64,000 bases of DNA from Vibrio maerlii (GCF_003415655.1 NZ_QRHC01000007.1:186001-250000); one strand, 5' to 3'. Positions 7,732 to 16,344 are shown, numbered from the stretch's first letter. Made by a program: numbers and translations. The notes: generated by a model from the letters alone, not told the origin.

Positions 7732-8034
7732 TCACACATTCAACACATACCCCTCATTATGTATCGTCAAGATGACATCCTGCCCCAGCAAACTTCTTAT
7801 CTCCGAAATCGCAACCACAACGGATGAGGGTTTGATCTTTTTGCCTTGCCACGCGATGTCTGCTAGGTGGTCTTTGCATATCACATCATTTTGGTTGGTG
7901 TGTAGGTAGTACAAAATATCGCGATAGCTTTGTGGTAAGCAGCCTAGGATGCGTTGGGTCTCTTCGCAGCGTATGACCTTTGAAGAAGAGTCAATGATTT
8001 TCCCATTTAGTGAGAATTTATAGTTGTCGTTCAT
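7732..8034 (-). CDS. Stand-alone winged-helix (OmpR/ToxR-type) DNA-binding protein
   Basis: A 100-residue protein that is almost entirely an OmpR/PhoB-type winged helix (residues about 10-100): SLNGKIIDSSSKVIRCEETQRILGCLPQSYRDILYYL..., recognition region KPSSVVVAISEIRSLLGQD and wing VILTIHNEGYVLNV. It has no receiver domain and no transmembrane segment, so it is a bare DNA-binding module, unlike ToxR or CadC. It converges with the VpsT-like gene across a terminator. No target is evident. Confidence 0.75.
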   Translation of the reverse strand: MNDNYKFSLNGKIIDSSSKVIRCEETQRILGCLPQSYRDILYYLHTNQNDVICKDHLADIAWQGKKIKPSSVVVAISEIRSLLGQDVILTIHNEGYVLNV

Positions 8035-8258
8035 ATTTATAAGCCTTTTATTTAAAGCTTAACATTTCGATATCTTTGGGTTATGTACCTAAAGGAACAT
8101 AACTTTGACTGAACCGAAAAATTTGTACGCAGGCTTACTTAAGGTATTTATTGATTGTCGATGCGAGGAATACAGCAAAGTTACGCTATCAAAGCTCAAC
8201 ATGTCCATTTACCCTTTTTATAGTTTGTTCAAAACTGTAACGAGATTAAAAAGCCCAA

Positions 8259-9002
8259 ATGCAACAAAATAACCTGAAAGTTGACGATATTGTATGGCCA
8301 TGCGAGCTGGATACTAACGTAAAGCAAAGTTTGCTTGCGATCGCTGAACATCGTTATGGCCCCAAAGATAGAAAGGTCGAAGAACAGTATGCTTTTCAAA
8401 GAGGTATTTACTATTATCTTCAAGGTAGTGCTGCCGTTTGTTTCTATGTCACTGAACCAGAAAAAACGATAGGAACCATCCATGGCAAAGGGGATTGGAT
8501 GGGGGTGAATTCTGTTGGCACCCAATACAAGGTTGTATCGAATATTGAAGTGATTCAGGAAGTTGAGTTGGTTTTTTTTCCAGAAATGAAGCTGTTAGAT
8601 TTGGCGGAACGAGAGCCTCAAATCTATAAGCTTTTGTTCACCGCAAGTAGAGATGTCCACAAAATTTGGCTTCAGTCATTTCTAGCTTTTGCCCATCATA
8701 ACGTCTTACAAGTTAGCTATATTTTATTGGATATCTATAACAAGGGAGGAGTCGATGGCAACCCTTCTAAGGATATCCGTATATCTCAACAGCAGTTGAG
8801 TTTTGTGGTTGGCTGTACGAGGTCAAAATTGAATGCGCTTTTAAAAGATATGGAAAAACGCGGCTACATTAAGCTAGGCAGAAACAAGATTACTTTGGTC
8901 AATTTAGAGCTTTTAAACGCCGAAGTTAGCCGTATGAACTTAATGGTGAAGGACCCAAGAGCAGATTTGCAGCTTGATTTTGACTCACATCGGCAAAGTT
9001 AA
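8259..9002 (+). CDS. Crp/Fnr-family regulator with divergent effector domain
   Basis: A 247-residue protein. Residues about 10-125 look like a cyclic-nucleotide-type beta roll (RGIYYYLQGSAAVCFYV...GKGDWMGVNSVGTQYKVVSNIEV) and residues about 170-225 a Crp-type winged helix (RISQQQLSFVVGCTRSKLNALLKDMEKRGYIKL). The phosphate-binding signature of CRP (G-E-x-A-L plus R-S/T) is not visible, so cAMP is unlikely to be the ligand. Fnr-type N-terminal cysteines are also absent. The effector is unknown. Upstream 8035-8258 contains no gene I can recognise. Confidence 0.8.
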   Translation: MQQNNLKVDDIVWPCELDTNVKQSLLAIAEHRYGPKDRKVEEQYAFQRGIYYYLQGSAAVCFYVTEPEKTIGTIHGKGDWMGVNSVGTQYKVVSNIEVIQEVELVFFPEMKLLDLAEREPQIYKLLFTASRDVHKIWLQSFLAFAHHNVLQVSYILLDIYNKGGVDGNPSKDIRISQQQLSFVVGCTRSKLNALLKDMEKRGYIKLGRNKITLVNLELLNAEVSRMNLMVKDPRADLQLDFDSHRQS

Positions 9003-9027
9003 GAATTAACAGCATCAATACTTGTTA

Positions 9028-9054
9028 AAAATGCCCAGTAATCTTGGGCATTTT
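9028..9054. terminator. Bidirectional terminator
   Basis: Stem AAAATGCCCA / TGGGCATTTT with a 7-nt loop between convergent genes. Confidence 0.7.
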
Positions 9055-9064
9055 CAATGGTCAA

Positions 9065-9469
9065 TTATGCTTGCTTGCGTGCTTTTCTATTTTCCAACCA
9101 GTAACCAATTGTGTAGGTACAGATTGAAATGTCTGTGATAGCGAACGGTATGAAGTCAGCGTTCAAGTGTGCCGTTTCTGGGTTAAAGAAGTTGCTTACA
9201 TACAAGTAAACCATAAACAGCTTTTCTAGAAATGAATAAAGGATGATAGATTCTCGCCACTCGGGTTTGAAAGCCGATGCAGCAATAAAGAACCCCATTA
9301 GGCCCACCATAATCCCCCAGTGTCTAAAAATGAAGACATAGTTGGAGTCGTAAGGCAGGTTGTTCATGTCCATTAGCGCCCAAGCTGGGTCAATAGCGTA
9401 GATAGCCGCATACATGGTGACTAAGCCACCCACGATCAAAAATGGCTTTAAATAGCGATTAAAAAACAT
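9065..9469 (-). CDS. Small integral membrane protein, unknown function
   Basis: A 134-residue protein with four likely transmembrane helices (FLIVGGLVTMYAAIYAI, WGIMVGLMGFFIAASAF, ESIILYSFLEKLFMVYLYV, IPFAITDISICTYTIGYWL) and a basic C-terminus. The start is ATG 9469 with AAGG seven bases upstream. I do not recognise a named family. A strong palindromic GCAGTA site lies upstream at 9598-9616, with a TACTCT hexamer at the conserved distance, suggesting control by the neighbouring LuxR-type regulators together with the SDR gene behind it. Confidence 0.65.
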   Translation of the reverse strand: MFFNRYLKPFLIVGGLVTMYAAIYAIDPAWALMDMNNLPYDSNYVFIFRHWGIMVGLMGFFIAASAFKPEWRESIILYSFLEKLFMVYLYVSNFFNPETAHLNADFIPFAITDISICTYTIGYWLENRKARKQA

Positions 9470-9597
9470 AGTATTACCTTAGTTTAAAGAAAGAATATTG
9501 ATTGCTACACGGCGGTTACATGCGCGCCCTATCATTGCTGAGTGTAGAAATAGCGTGATTTATGGACGATAGAGTACTCAACTGAAGGAGTAATGTG

Positions 9598-9616
9598 TGC
9601 AGTAGTAAATACTGCA
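9598..9616 (-). promoter_or_regulatory. GCAGTA operator A (N5 class) upstream of the membrane protein
   Basis: TGCAGTA-GTAAA-TACTGCA, a perfect palindrome whose arms extend to 9 bp (TGTGCAGTA / TACTGCACA). On the minus strand a TACTCT hexamer (9571-9576) begins 21 nt after the proximal arm. Confidence 0.75.
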
Positions 9617-9647
9617 CAGTGTTGTCGTTAAAGATTTAGAGGTGAGG

Positions 9648-10502
9648 TCAGTATTCTGATGCTTTAGATGCGTTTTTGCCGGGTTTGATGCTGTTGATGA
9701 TTTTCAAGAACGTTTGTCCCATTAGTCCTTCACCAATTTTTAACTGGGTAAGGTACATCAGCTTTGCATCCCAAGTTGAGCGATAGCTGAGTTTTGGAGA
9801 GCGACTAAATCCAGCTTTTAGCATGGTTTCAACTGTGGTTTTTGGGCTAGACCCATTTTGGTATGCACGCTTAAGAAATTCGTGTGAGCGTTTAACTATC
9901 GGTGAGTATGCTGGAAGAGAGGAGGTGTCCAACATGTCTTTAAGTTGGATGCCGTCAAACTCAGTTTGTACACACCCTGGCTCGATAGTGATAACCTGAA
10001 TATTAAAATCAGCAACTTCTTGAGATAGTCCTTTCACCAAACCATTCAATGCATGCTTACTTGCGGAGTACCAAGAATTCATGCTTGTTGATACACGCCC
10101 AGCGATAGAGGTCGTAAATATAATGCGACCAAAACCTTGCTCACGCATATGAGGTAACACCGCTCTGGCTACACGAGCAGTCCCAAAGACATTGGTTTCA
10201 AACTGTTCTTTGGCTTTTTCTATTGTGGTTTCTTCTACAGGACCCGCGATGGCGTAACCGGCGTTAGCATAAACAATATCAATCCCGCCTTCACAGTTGA
10301 TCATGGTTTCAACAATATGGTTAACATCGGCTTCATTGCGTACATCGACTTTAAATATACTCGCTCCTAAATCTTCCAAGGGTTTGAGTTTTTCGATTCT
10401 TCGAGCGCCACAATAAACAGTATGGTTCTGTGTCAATAGCGTTTTGACTAGCTCAAAGCCAATACCGGAAGATGCACCCAACACCAAAATGTTCTTGTTC
10501 AT
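9648..10502 (-). CDS. Short-chain dehydrogenase/reductase
   Basis: A 284-residue classical SDR. The start is ATG 10502 with GAGG six bases upstream. Visible signatures are the TGxxxGIG-type cofactor loop (LGASSGIGFELV), D in LGASIFKVDV, the NAG motif (VYANAGYAIAG), catalytic S (TTSIAGRVS) and Y-x-x-x-K (WYSASKHALNG). The substrate cannot be read from sequence; the C-terminal extension is basic. A GCAGTA operator with a TAATAT hexamer lies just upstream (10538-10583), giving a predicted leader of only about 30 nt. It probably belongs to the same regulon as the second SDR, FadL and the sulfatase. Confidence 0.85.
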   Translation of the reverse strand: MNKNILVLGASSGIGFELVKTLLTQNHTVYCGARRIEKLKPLEDLGASIFKVDVRNEADVNHIVETMINCEGGIDIVYANAGYAIAGPVEETTIEKAKEQFETNVFGTARVARAVLPHMREQGFGRIIFTTSIAGRVSTSMNSWYSASKHALNGLVKGLSQEVADFNIQVITIEPGCVQTEFDGIQLKDMLDTSSLPAYSPIVKRSHEFLKRAYQNGSSPKTTVETMLKAGFSRSPKLSYRSTWDAKLMYLTQLKIGEGLMGQTFLKIINSIKPGKNASKASEY

Positions 10503-10537
10503 GTTTACCCTCATAGAAGTGAGATTGTCTAGAGGGG

Positions 10538-10583
10538 ATATTAAGAAGTAGTGGGTTTGGCGTATACAGTAAATCTTTCTGCA
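10538..10583 (-). promoter_or_regulatory. GCAGTA operator B and -10 box of the SDR gene
   Basis: TACAGTA-AATCT-TTCTGCA at 10565-10583 (N5 class). A TAATAT hexamer on the minus strand (10538-10543) begins 21 nt after the proximal arm. Confidence 0.65.
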
Positions 10584-10613
10584 AATAAGACTAATCTACT
10601 CGCTTTCGAATAA

Positions 10614-11393
10614 CTAGCTCTCGAAGCCTAGCCCATTTCTTAAAGCAAACTGAACGAGTTCTGTATGGGTTTCAAAGTCGAGTTGGTCGAGCATACGATA
10701 TTTGTGGGACTCAACGGTTCTTGGGCTAAGAAATAGTTTTTCAGCGCATTGTTTTGCTGTGAAGCCCTGAGCGAGCAAGCTTAGTACGGAGCATTGCTTT
10801 TTCGTTAGCTTGAGCAACTTTTCACTCTCATCAGCGGGTTTATCTCCATCAATATGGAAACTCCGTATCACAGAAGAGTGCTGCCAATAGATTAACCACG
10901 TATCACACAGTAGTTTAAAGCGATGCATATCATCGTTTGAGAGAGCGGGGATATCTTGGTTGAATCGGGCACACGCAAGAGCTCCCCATGTTTGTCCAAA
11001 CAGTTCTAGGTGAATAATGCCATGCCAGCACGCACCTTCTTTGTACAACGTGTTGACCGGTTCAAGTTTGGAATTTTTCAACTCATCTAGATCGAAGGTC
11101 TGAATTTTCTGTTTAGATCTCAGTAACTTGATGTAATCCATGAAGTTACCACTGACAAAACGTTGTTTATCAAGTTCAGGAATTGAGCTTCTAGCAACTG
11201 AGACGGTTTTTCCATCATTTAAAAGTAACATTGAGTTGGGAAATAATGTGATGCGATCAATCTGGAACCATTCCATAGCTTGTCTAGATAGCTCACGAAA
11301 CTTAGCATCAAAGTCTCTTGGCTGGCATGCGGTCAATGTATTGACTTGTGCCTGCATGAGCTCTTCAAAAGTTTGTTTTTTTGCGATCGTCAT
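10614..11393 (-). CDS. LuxR-type regulator, paralog 1 of a local pair
   Basis: A 259-residue protein. The C-terminal LuxR HTH (LTKKQCSVLSLLAQGFTAKQCAEKLFLSPRTVESHKYRMLDQL) is nearly identical to that of the gene at 19482-20264. The N-terminal ~170 residues look like a GAF/PAS-like sensor (EWFQIDRITLFPNSMLLLNDGKTVSVARS..., LELFGQTWGALACARF) and are not an acyl-homoserine-lactone domain. Both paralogs share the block FPNSMxLLNDGKTVxVARS, probably a ligand pocket. Three GCAGTA operators with 5-nt spacers (9598, 10565, 11482) surround this gene. I infer that it binds these palindromes; the ligand is unknown. Confidence 0.85.
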   Translation of the reverse strand: MTIAKKQTFEELMQAQVNTLTACQPRDFDAKFRELSRQAMEWFQIDRITLFPNSMLLLNDGKTVSVARSSIPELDKQRFVSGNFMDYIKLLRSKQKIQTFDLDELKNSKLEPVNTLYKEGACWHGIIHLELFGQTWGALACARFNQDIPALSNDDMHRFKLLCDTWLIYWQHSSVIRSFHIDGDKPADESEKLLKLTKKQCSVLSLLAQGFTAKQCAEKLFLSPRTVESHKYRMLDQLDFETHTELVQFALRNGLGFES

Positions 11394-11481
11394 TGTTCCA
11401 CCTTTACTGATACCTAGGAGGCTAACTTATCTTGGGGAATAAAAATGTGTCAATTATTTTAGAGGATTACTCTCATATTGA

Positions 11482-11527
11482 TGCAGTATATTTTACTCTA
11501 TTGAAAGCCATCATTGCCTCCTAAAAT
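11482..11527 (+). promoter_or_regulatory. GCAGTA operator C and -10 box of the second SDR gene
   Basis: TGCAGTA-TATTT-TACTCTA at 11482-11500 (N5 class). TAAAAT (11522-11527) begins 21 nt after the proximal arm in the plus direction. The same site lies 89 nt upstream of the divergent LuxR paralog 1 and could autoregulate it. Confidence 0.7.
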
Positions 11528-11642
11528 CCCACCCAAATGCATTGGCAATGAGTATGAAAGTAAGGCTTCTTAGCGCCGTTATATCCGTTTCGTCTGTTGC
11601 CATGATGCTGAACGTTTATATCGTCTTTAAGAGAGATTTGTA

Positions 11643-12461
11643 ATGAAAAGTGTAATGAATAAAACGGTACTCGTCACTGGTGGTGCAATGGGTATGGGTA
11701 AAGCCTACGTTGAACGTGCTGTTCGTGATGGAGCAAAACATGTTGTTATCTGGGACCTAAATGAAGAAGCGATGGCTGCGACCAAGGCCGAACTAGAAAA
11801 CGACAAAACCAAAATTCATACATTTGCCGTTAATGTGACGGATACTGAGCTTATCTATGAAACTGCGCAAAAAGTACTGGATGAAGTTGGACCTGTTCAT
11901 CTACTGTTTAACAATGCAGGTATTGTTGTCGCTGATAACTTTATTGCTCATGAACGCAAAGCGATCGATTTATCAATGCAGATAAACAGCGTAGCGCCAA
12001 TGCATATCGCCCGTGCATTTTTGCCAGCAATGGCAGAAGTGAATGACGCGCATATTGTCAACATTTCTTCGGGCGCTGGTTACATGTACTGCCCTAAGAT
12101 TGCTGTTTATTGTGGAAGTAAGTGGGCGATGGCGGGGTGGTCAAACTCGCTTCGTGTTGAATTAGAAGAAACGCTTCCGCACATCAAGGTCACTACTGTG
12201 ACACCAGGTCATATCAATACAGGTATGTTTGATGGAGCTCACTCTAAGCTGATGCCGGCAATTTCAACAGATAAAATGGTTGATGCAGTATGGAATGGTG
12301 TAAAGAAAGATAAAATCAACGTTGCTCGCCCTCGAGTTGTAGCCTTCATTCCTCTTATCCGTGGCTTGATTGGTTTCAAGGGATATGACTGGTTATCAAA
12401 AGTAACGGGAACCAATGATTTTATGGCAGGTCATAACGATACAAGGAAAAAAGATAAGTAA
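11643..12461 (+). CDS. Short-chain dehydrogenase/reductase (second)
   Basis: A 272-residue classical SDR. Signatures are TGGAMGMGKAYVE (cofactor loop), IWDLNEEAM (an Asp after beta-2, favouring NAD), NNAGIVV, catalytic S in ISSGAG and Y-C-G-S-K. The C-terminal part (RPRVVAFIPLIRGLIGFKGYDWLSKVTGTNDFM) resembles SDRs acting on lipids, retinoids or steroids, with a hydrophobic stretch near the end; that substrate class is only a suggestion. Its promoter carries a GCAGTA operator. It is divergent from LuxR paralog 1. Confidence 0.85.
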   Translation: MKSVMNKTVLVTGGAMGMGKAYVERAVRDGAKHVVIWDLNEEAMAATKAELENDKTKIHTFAVNVTDTELIYETAQKVLDEVGPVHLLFNNAGIVVADNFIAHERKAIDLSMQINSVAPMHIARAFLPAMAEVNDAHIVNISSGAGYMYCPKIAVYCGSKWAMAGWSNSLRVELEETLPHIKVTTVTPGHINTGMFDGAHSKLMPAISTDKMVDAVWNGVKKDKINVARPRVVAFIPLIRGLIGFKGYDWLSKVTGTNDFMAGHNDTRKKDK

Positions 12462-12525
12462 GACAGATATTTAGATTTTTTCGAAGCCATAGATGGATTT
12501 ATGGCTTAATAGTTGACGGTTGAAT

Positions 12526-12570
12526 TATAGTAATTGTACTGCATTTATATCTGCTTTATTTTGTTAGCTT
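12526..12570 (+). promoter_or_regulatory. GCAGTA operator D upstream of a GGDEF gene
   Basis: TATAGTA-ATTG-TACTGCA at 12526-12543 (N4 class). The hexamer TAGCTT (12565-12570) begins 21 nt after the proximal arm. It is a weak -10 match. Confidence 0.5.
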
Positions 12571-12611
12571 GACACCTTAGATGGTTATAAGGTTGTTTGT
12601 TAGGTAATAAA

Positions 12612-13721
12612 GTGCATATTGATAACGCAAAAATGTTTGCTGCTCGGTTTGAGCGAGTACAAGCAAGTCATTACTATCTACTCGCGAATAATCTCTTTGG
12701 CGCGACTGTTTTCACCGTGTATTTTTACTTTACATCGGTGCACCCATCTTATTTAGTTGCTTGGTTTATAGCGCTAGCTTTCACTCTTATGTTGCGCCAC
12801 TTCCATCATCAGTCTCTATATTCTGAGTTGAGACGTCACGATATTAAGAAAAGCTTTGAATGGCGATTTTCACTTTATCCCTGTATTAGTGGGTTTCTTT
12901 GGGGGATCGGCTTTTATCTTGTAGCGTTGGATAATGAATCAAATCAGCATATGCTGGCTTCTATATTCATTTTTACTGTCGCTTTCCATGGATTCGTCGT
13001 ATTTATTAATAGTCGGATAACTTACATCAGTTACTATTGTTGTATATTTCTTCCTGTTACTGCTTTTTACCTTTTGGATGGAGAGAATGAACTGGTAGGG
13101 GTTAGCATCATCTTATCCGTTATTTATTTTGTTTTTTTCAGTCAGTTAGTTCACAAAAGCTCAATAAATAGCTTGGAACAAGATCATGAAAGAACACTAT
13201 TGGTTCGCCAACTTAAGCTGTCGGAGCAACATCTGAAGAAAATGTCTCAAACAGATCACCTTACTAATGTCATGAATAGAAGCGCTTACTTAAAATCATT
13301 GGGTCGAGAATATTACACGGCGAAGCTAAAGGATAAGTTATTGCATCTGGCCATTGTCGATATTGACCATTTTAAGCGAATTAACGATAAATATGGTCAT
13401 TCTGACGGTGATGACGTTTTGTCAAAAGTTGCGGCGATTCTAAAAGACACTAACGCATCGCAAATGTCTGTCGGGCGTTTAGGTGGTGAAGAGTTTGTCA
13501 TGTTTTCGAGCTCTTTATCAAAGAGCGCCTTCGTTCAATTGGTAGAAAAAGCAAGAGTTCAAGTGCTAGAGACTCGCTTTGACAACGGCATCAGGGTTAG
13601 CATCTCTGCGGGGGTCAGCGAATTAAAATCAGAGCAATCGATAACCGATCTGATAAAAGTCTCAGACAGTGCGCTATATCAGGCAAAAAAATCAGGTAGG
13701 AATCAGGTTGTTACTATATAG
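12612..13721 (+). CDS. Membrane-bound diguanylate cyclase (GGDEF)
   Basis: About 369 residues, with a GTG 12612 start (AGG seven bases upstream); ATG 12633 is an alternative. About six transmembrane helices occupy residues 20-185, followed by a GGDEF domain (DHLTNVMNRSAYLK..., IVDIDHFKRINDKYGHSDGDDVL, GRLGGEEFVMF). The GGEEF signature and substrate residues are intact, so it should make c-di-GMP. The RxxD inhibitory site expected five residues before GGEEF is missing (NASQM there), so product inhibition may be absent. A GCAGTA operator upstream suggests that c-di-GMP output is tied to the LuxR-pair regulon. Confidence 0.85.
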   Translation: MHIDNAKMFAARFERVQASHYYLLANNLFGATVFTVYFYFTSVHPSYLVAWFIALAFTLMLRHFHHQSLYSELRRHDIKKSFEWRFSLYPCISGFLWGIGFYLVALDNESNQHMLASIFIFTVAFHGFVVFINSRITYISYYCCIFLPVTAFYLLDGENELVGVSIILSVIYFVFFSQLVHKSSINSLEQDHERTLLVRQLKLSEQHLKKMSQTDHLTNVMNRSAYLKSLGREYYTAKLKDKLLHLAIVDIDHFKRINDKYGHSDGDDVLSKVAAILKDTNASQMSVGRLGGEEFVMFSSSLSKSAFVQLVEKARVQVLETRFDNGIRVSISAGVSELKSEQSITDLIKVSDSALYQAKKSGRNQVVTI

Positions 13722-13764
13722 CGAGTTCATGATGGTCAAGTGTTGGCTGAATAGTGTTCAATGT

Positions 13765-13809
13765 TTCCGAAAATCTACTGCTTACATTTGTGAGTAAGTC
13801 ACGTAAATT
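13765..13809 (+). promoter_or_regulatory. Weak GCAGTA operator upstream of an outer-membrane protein gene
   Basis: TTCCGAA-AATC-TACTGCT at 13765-13782: the proximal arm is good and the distal arm poor. TAAATT (13804-13809) begins 21 nt after the proximal arm. Confidence 0.4.
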
Positions 13810-13839
13810 TCCCGTTCCATTTATTATCGATAAAGTTTT

Positions 13840-14388
13840 ATGTCTCGCCTTAGCCAAATTATTTTACCAATAGCACTACTTAGCCATCCTGCGTTAGCAA
13901 ATAATTTCAACTACAATACCTTCGAGCTAAGAGCAGCCTCTGGTACCAATACGTTTGGTGGTGAGGTCTATCTTCCTATTACAAATAATAGTCATATTAT
14001 TACTCGACTAGATTCGCATCTAAATAATGACTGGGATGCTGCTGCAGGTGTCGGTTTTAACGGGCCAGTGAGTCCATTTCTTGACCTTTATGGACAACTT
14101 CTGGCTCATCATGTTAATCCAGAAGATCTAGAAAACCCACCCGAAGGTTATGATGAAGAGAGTGATGTGTATGGCGAAATCAATCTTGGTGGCCGACTGT
14201 GGTTAACGCCTCAAGTGGAGGTCGTTGGTCATTATGCTCGTCTGGTCGATGATGAGGATAATCGTTCCGCTTATACCGTCGGTGCAAGGTTTCATTCGAC
14301 ACAACAATTGAGTTTTGGCCTCGATTGGAAGCATTATCAAGTGTACGAGCACCAAATTGCGTTTGCAGTTCGATTTGCTTATCGGTGA
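13840..14388 (+). CDS. Small outer-membrane beta-barrel protein
   Basis: A 182-residue protein with signal peptide (MSRLSQIILPIALLSHPALA) and alternating amphipathic strands ending in an aromatic-containing terminus (AFAVRFAYR), typical of an 8-stranded barrel. No specific family is recognised. An acidic loop (NPEDLENPPEGYDEESD) lies near the middle. A weak GCAGTA site with a correctly spaced -10 lies upstream. Confidence 0.65.
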   Translation: MSRLSQIILPIALLSHPALANNFNYNTFELRAASGTNTFGGEVYLPITNNSHIITRLDSHLNNDWDAAAGVGFNGPVSPFLDLYGQLLAHHVNPEDLENPPEGYDEESDVYGEINLGGRLWLTPQVEVVGHYARLVDDEDNRSAYTVGARFHSTQQLSFGLDWKHYQVYEHQIAFAVRFAYR

Positions 14389-14420
14389 TTAAAGTAATCC
14401 GTAAAATTGTCTACAAATAA

Positions 14421-14453
14421 AAAGTGGAAGCTATCATTAGCTTCCACTTTTTT
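14421..14453. terminator. Terminator between convergent genes
   Basis: Stem AAAGTGGAAGCTA / TAGCTTCCACTTT followed by TTT, directly adjoining a tandem repeat. Confidence 0.8.
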
Positions 14454-14491
14454 GCATTGTTGCATTGTTGCATTGTTGCATTGTTGCATTT
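14452..14491. repeat. 8-bp tandem repeat, five copies of TTGCATTG
   Basis: Four perfect copies and one variant (TTGCATTT) in direct tandem, ending 8 bases before the stop codon of the LysR gene. It is non-coding. Confidence 0.9.
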
Positions 14492-14499
14492 TTGTTTTG

Positions 14500-15423
14500 T
14501 TACATCTGTTGTCTCATATTAATCATGTGCTGTATTGATTCTATACAGTGTTGATAAAGTGGGGTGTTATGATTTTTTTCGAGATAATATGCAGCGTGAT
14601 ATCGAGGGGATGGAATAAAGCCCGCTAGCCATTCGGCTTGATGATATTTGACCATTCCTTTTGCCATCGTAGCCGATAAATTTTCTGCAATGACAAGTAA
14701 ATCAGAATGCTGAACTAAATTAACCAATACGGACATACTTGCTGAGCGATAAGTAAAATCAAAAATATCGGGATGATATCGCGTGAGCTTAGCGCCATAA
14801 TCAGGTAAACCTGGGATAAATATCCCACCTTTCTTATATTGCTTGAATTCTTCTAAAGTACACCCTGAATCGGTGATGGGGTGATCTATTCGTGATAGTA
14901 CGACAGGCTTGCTTTCGGTAAGCGGAACCGCCCTTATGGATTTTGGTAGCTCCGTAGGGTAGAAGTTAAGCGCCAAATCCACTCTCCCTTCCAGGATATC
15001 TTTAGGGGTATCGTCATTCCAAATCGTAATATTAAACCGAGCATTCGGGAAACGTTCAAAAACCAAGGTACTGGTTAATTCTGACGCCAATGTTTCGAGC
15101 AAAACGCTCGATACGGCAATCGTCATATGACCAGAAAATTTGTTTGGATCCTCAAAATGGTGATTACTTAGCTTGTCATCCCATATAAGTAATTGTGCAT
15201 CAAGCCCACTGCCAAGGACATCTGCCCTGTGCGTACTGTGTAGTGTCCCCCCTGCGCTGTAAAACAGCTTGTCGCCTGTATATTCTCGTAACTTAGCAAG
15301 TGTTTGGCTTACCGCAGATTGGCTTACTCCGAGTTCTTGAGCCGCTTTTTGAGTGGAACGTAATTTGTACACAGCATTAAAAACACGAAGGTAATTTAAG
15401 TTAATAGTGTTGTTTGTATTCAT
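14500..15423 (-). CDS. LysR-family regulator
   Basis: A 307-residue protein. The N-terminal winged helix (LNYLRVFNAVYKLRSTQKAAQELGVSQSAVSQTLAKLREYTGDKLF) is followed by a substrate-binding domain (residues about 95-300; GRVDLALNFYPTELPKSIRAVPL). It is divergent from the outer-membrane protein gene at 15526 across 102 bp, the usual arrangement for a LysR regulator and its target. The inducer is unknown. Confidence 0.88.
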   Translation of the reverse strand: MNTNNTINLNYLRVFNAVYKLRSTQKAAQELGVSQSAVSQTLAKLREYTGDKLFYSAGGTLHSTHRADVLGSGLDAQLLIWDDKLSNHHFEDPNKFSGHMTIAVSSVLLETLASELTSTLVFERFPNARFNITIWNDDTPKDILEGRVDLALNFYPTELPKSIRAVPLTESKPVVLSRIDHPITDSGCTLEEFKQYKKGGIFIPGLPDYGAKLTRYHPDIFDFTYRSASMSVLVNLVQHSDLLVIAENLSATMAKGMVKYHQAEWLAGFIPSPRYHAAYYLEKNHNTPLYQHCIESIQHMINMRQQM

Positions 15424-15525
15424 ATTGTTCGGTATCAGTTTTTCTAATATACGCTATAAGTGGCTAAAAAACAGTATTCATTTAAATTAGACGACAAGTT
15501 AAGAAGTTAATCATAAGGCAAAAAA

Positions 15526-16332
15526 ATGAATCGTATTAAATATCCGCTCATCGCGACTGTTGGCTTAAGTTTATTAGCATCAAGTGCATCATTTGCTAGT
15601 GAAAATGAATATCATGATGCGGATCCACGAAATAGTAGCTGGCGTGCAGCGGTATTTTCTGACGACGAGGGTGAATTAAAACTTTTGGCGGGTGGTGGTG
15701 CAAGCGGCCTAACCAGCGAAATATCTCAAACTGTAGGTTTTGCTGAATATTACACTCAATCTGAGAACGCTCGAGTTCGTGGTGCGCACTTTGATTCATT
15801 CGGTGGTGTTTATGTCGATGTTTACCATTTGAAAGATGCTGCAAACATGTACACCACGGGTTATATGCTACCGCTAGGTAACGAAGATGGAACACTGTTC
15901 TTTCCTTCATTGAACTATACCTATGTGGATTTCCAAACAGATGACCTTGCTGACGTACTCAATTCACGCTTGTCATTGAGTGGTGGTTACCCACCTGGTC
16001 TTCCAAGCGGTGTTTCGTCAAGTCAAATTACAACGTTGCTGGGTGATAGCGAAGCACACTTAGGGTCGGTAAATATGTATGCACTGCATCCGTGGAACGA
16101 CACGCACTTTTCTGTGTTCAATATCAACCTAGGTTCTTCATACAGCGGTGCTGAAATGCAAGTGGCAAACCTAATGTGGCTACAAGGCATCAAAACGAAG
16201 GTTAAAGACAAAGACTTCAACATCATGTTTGAACTGAAGTACGACGTAATTTCAATTCAAAACGAGAAACTCGGCTTCGATGAAGCATCAGAAGAAGTGA
16301 CTGCATCGATTGGTATCGACTACCGTTTCTAA
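15526..16332 (+). CDS. Outer-membrane beta-barrel protein, LysR-linked
   Basis: A 268-residue protein with signal peptide (MNRIKYPLIATVGLSLLASSASFA), amphipathic strands and terminal F (ASIGIDYRF), as needed for BAM insertion. No family name is recognised. It is the probable target of the divergent LysR gene. The short leader holds AAGGCA before ATG. Confidence 0.65.
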   Translation: MNRIKYPLIATVGLSLLASSASFASENEYHDADPRNSSWRAAVFSDDEGELKLLAGGGASGLTSEISQTVGFAEYYTQSENARVRGAHFDSFGGVYVDVYHLKDAANMYTTGYMLPLGNEDGTLFFPSLNYTYVDFQTDDLADVLNSRLSLSGGYPPGLPSGVSSSQITTLLGDSEAHLGSVNMYALHPWNDTHFSVFNINLGSSYSGAEMQVANLMWLQGIKTKVKDKDFNIMFELKYDVISIQNEKLGFDEASEEVTASIGIDYRF

Positions 16333-16344
16333 ACCCGAAAGCAA

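Noticed and set aside
12483..12510. Inverted repeat GAAGCCATA / TATGGCTTAA after the second SDR gene
   Set aside because: Stem and tail are poor; it may be a weak terminator but I cannot support it.
15427..15487. Possible GCAGTA-like sites upstream of the LysR-linked barrel gene
   Set aside because: TTCGGTA-TCAG-TTTTTCT and AACAGTA-TTCA-TTTAAAT each have only one good arm, and no convincing -10 hexamer sits at the fixed distance.
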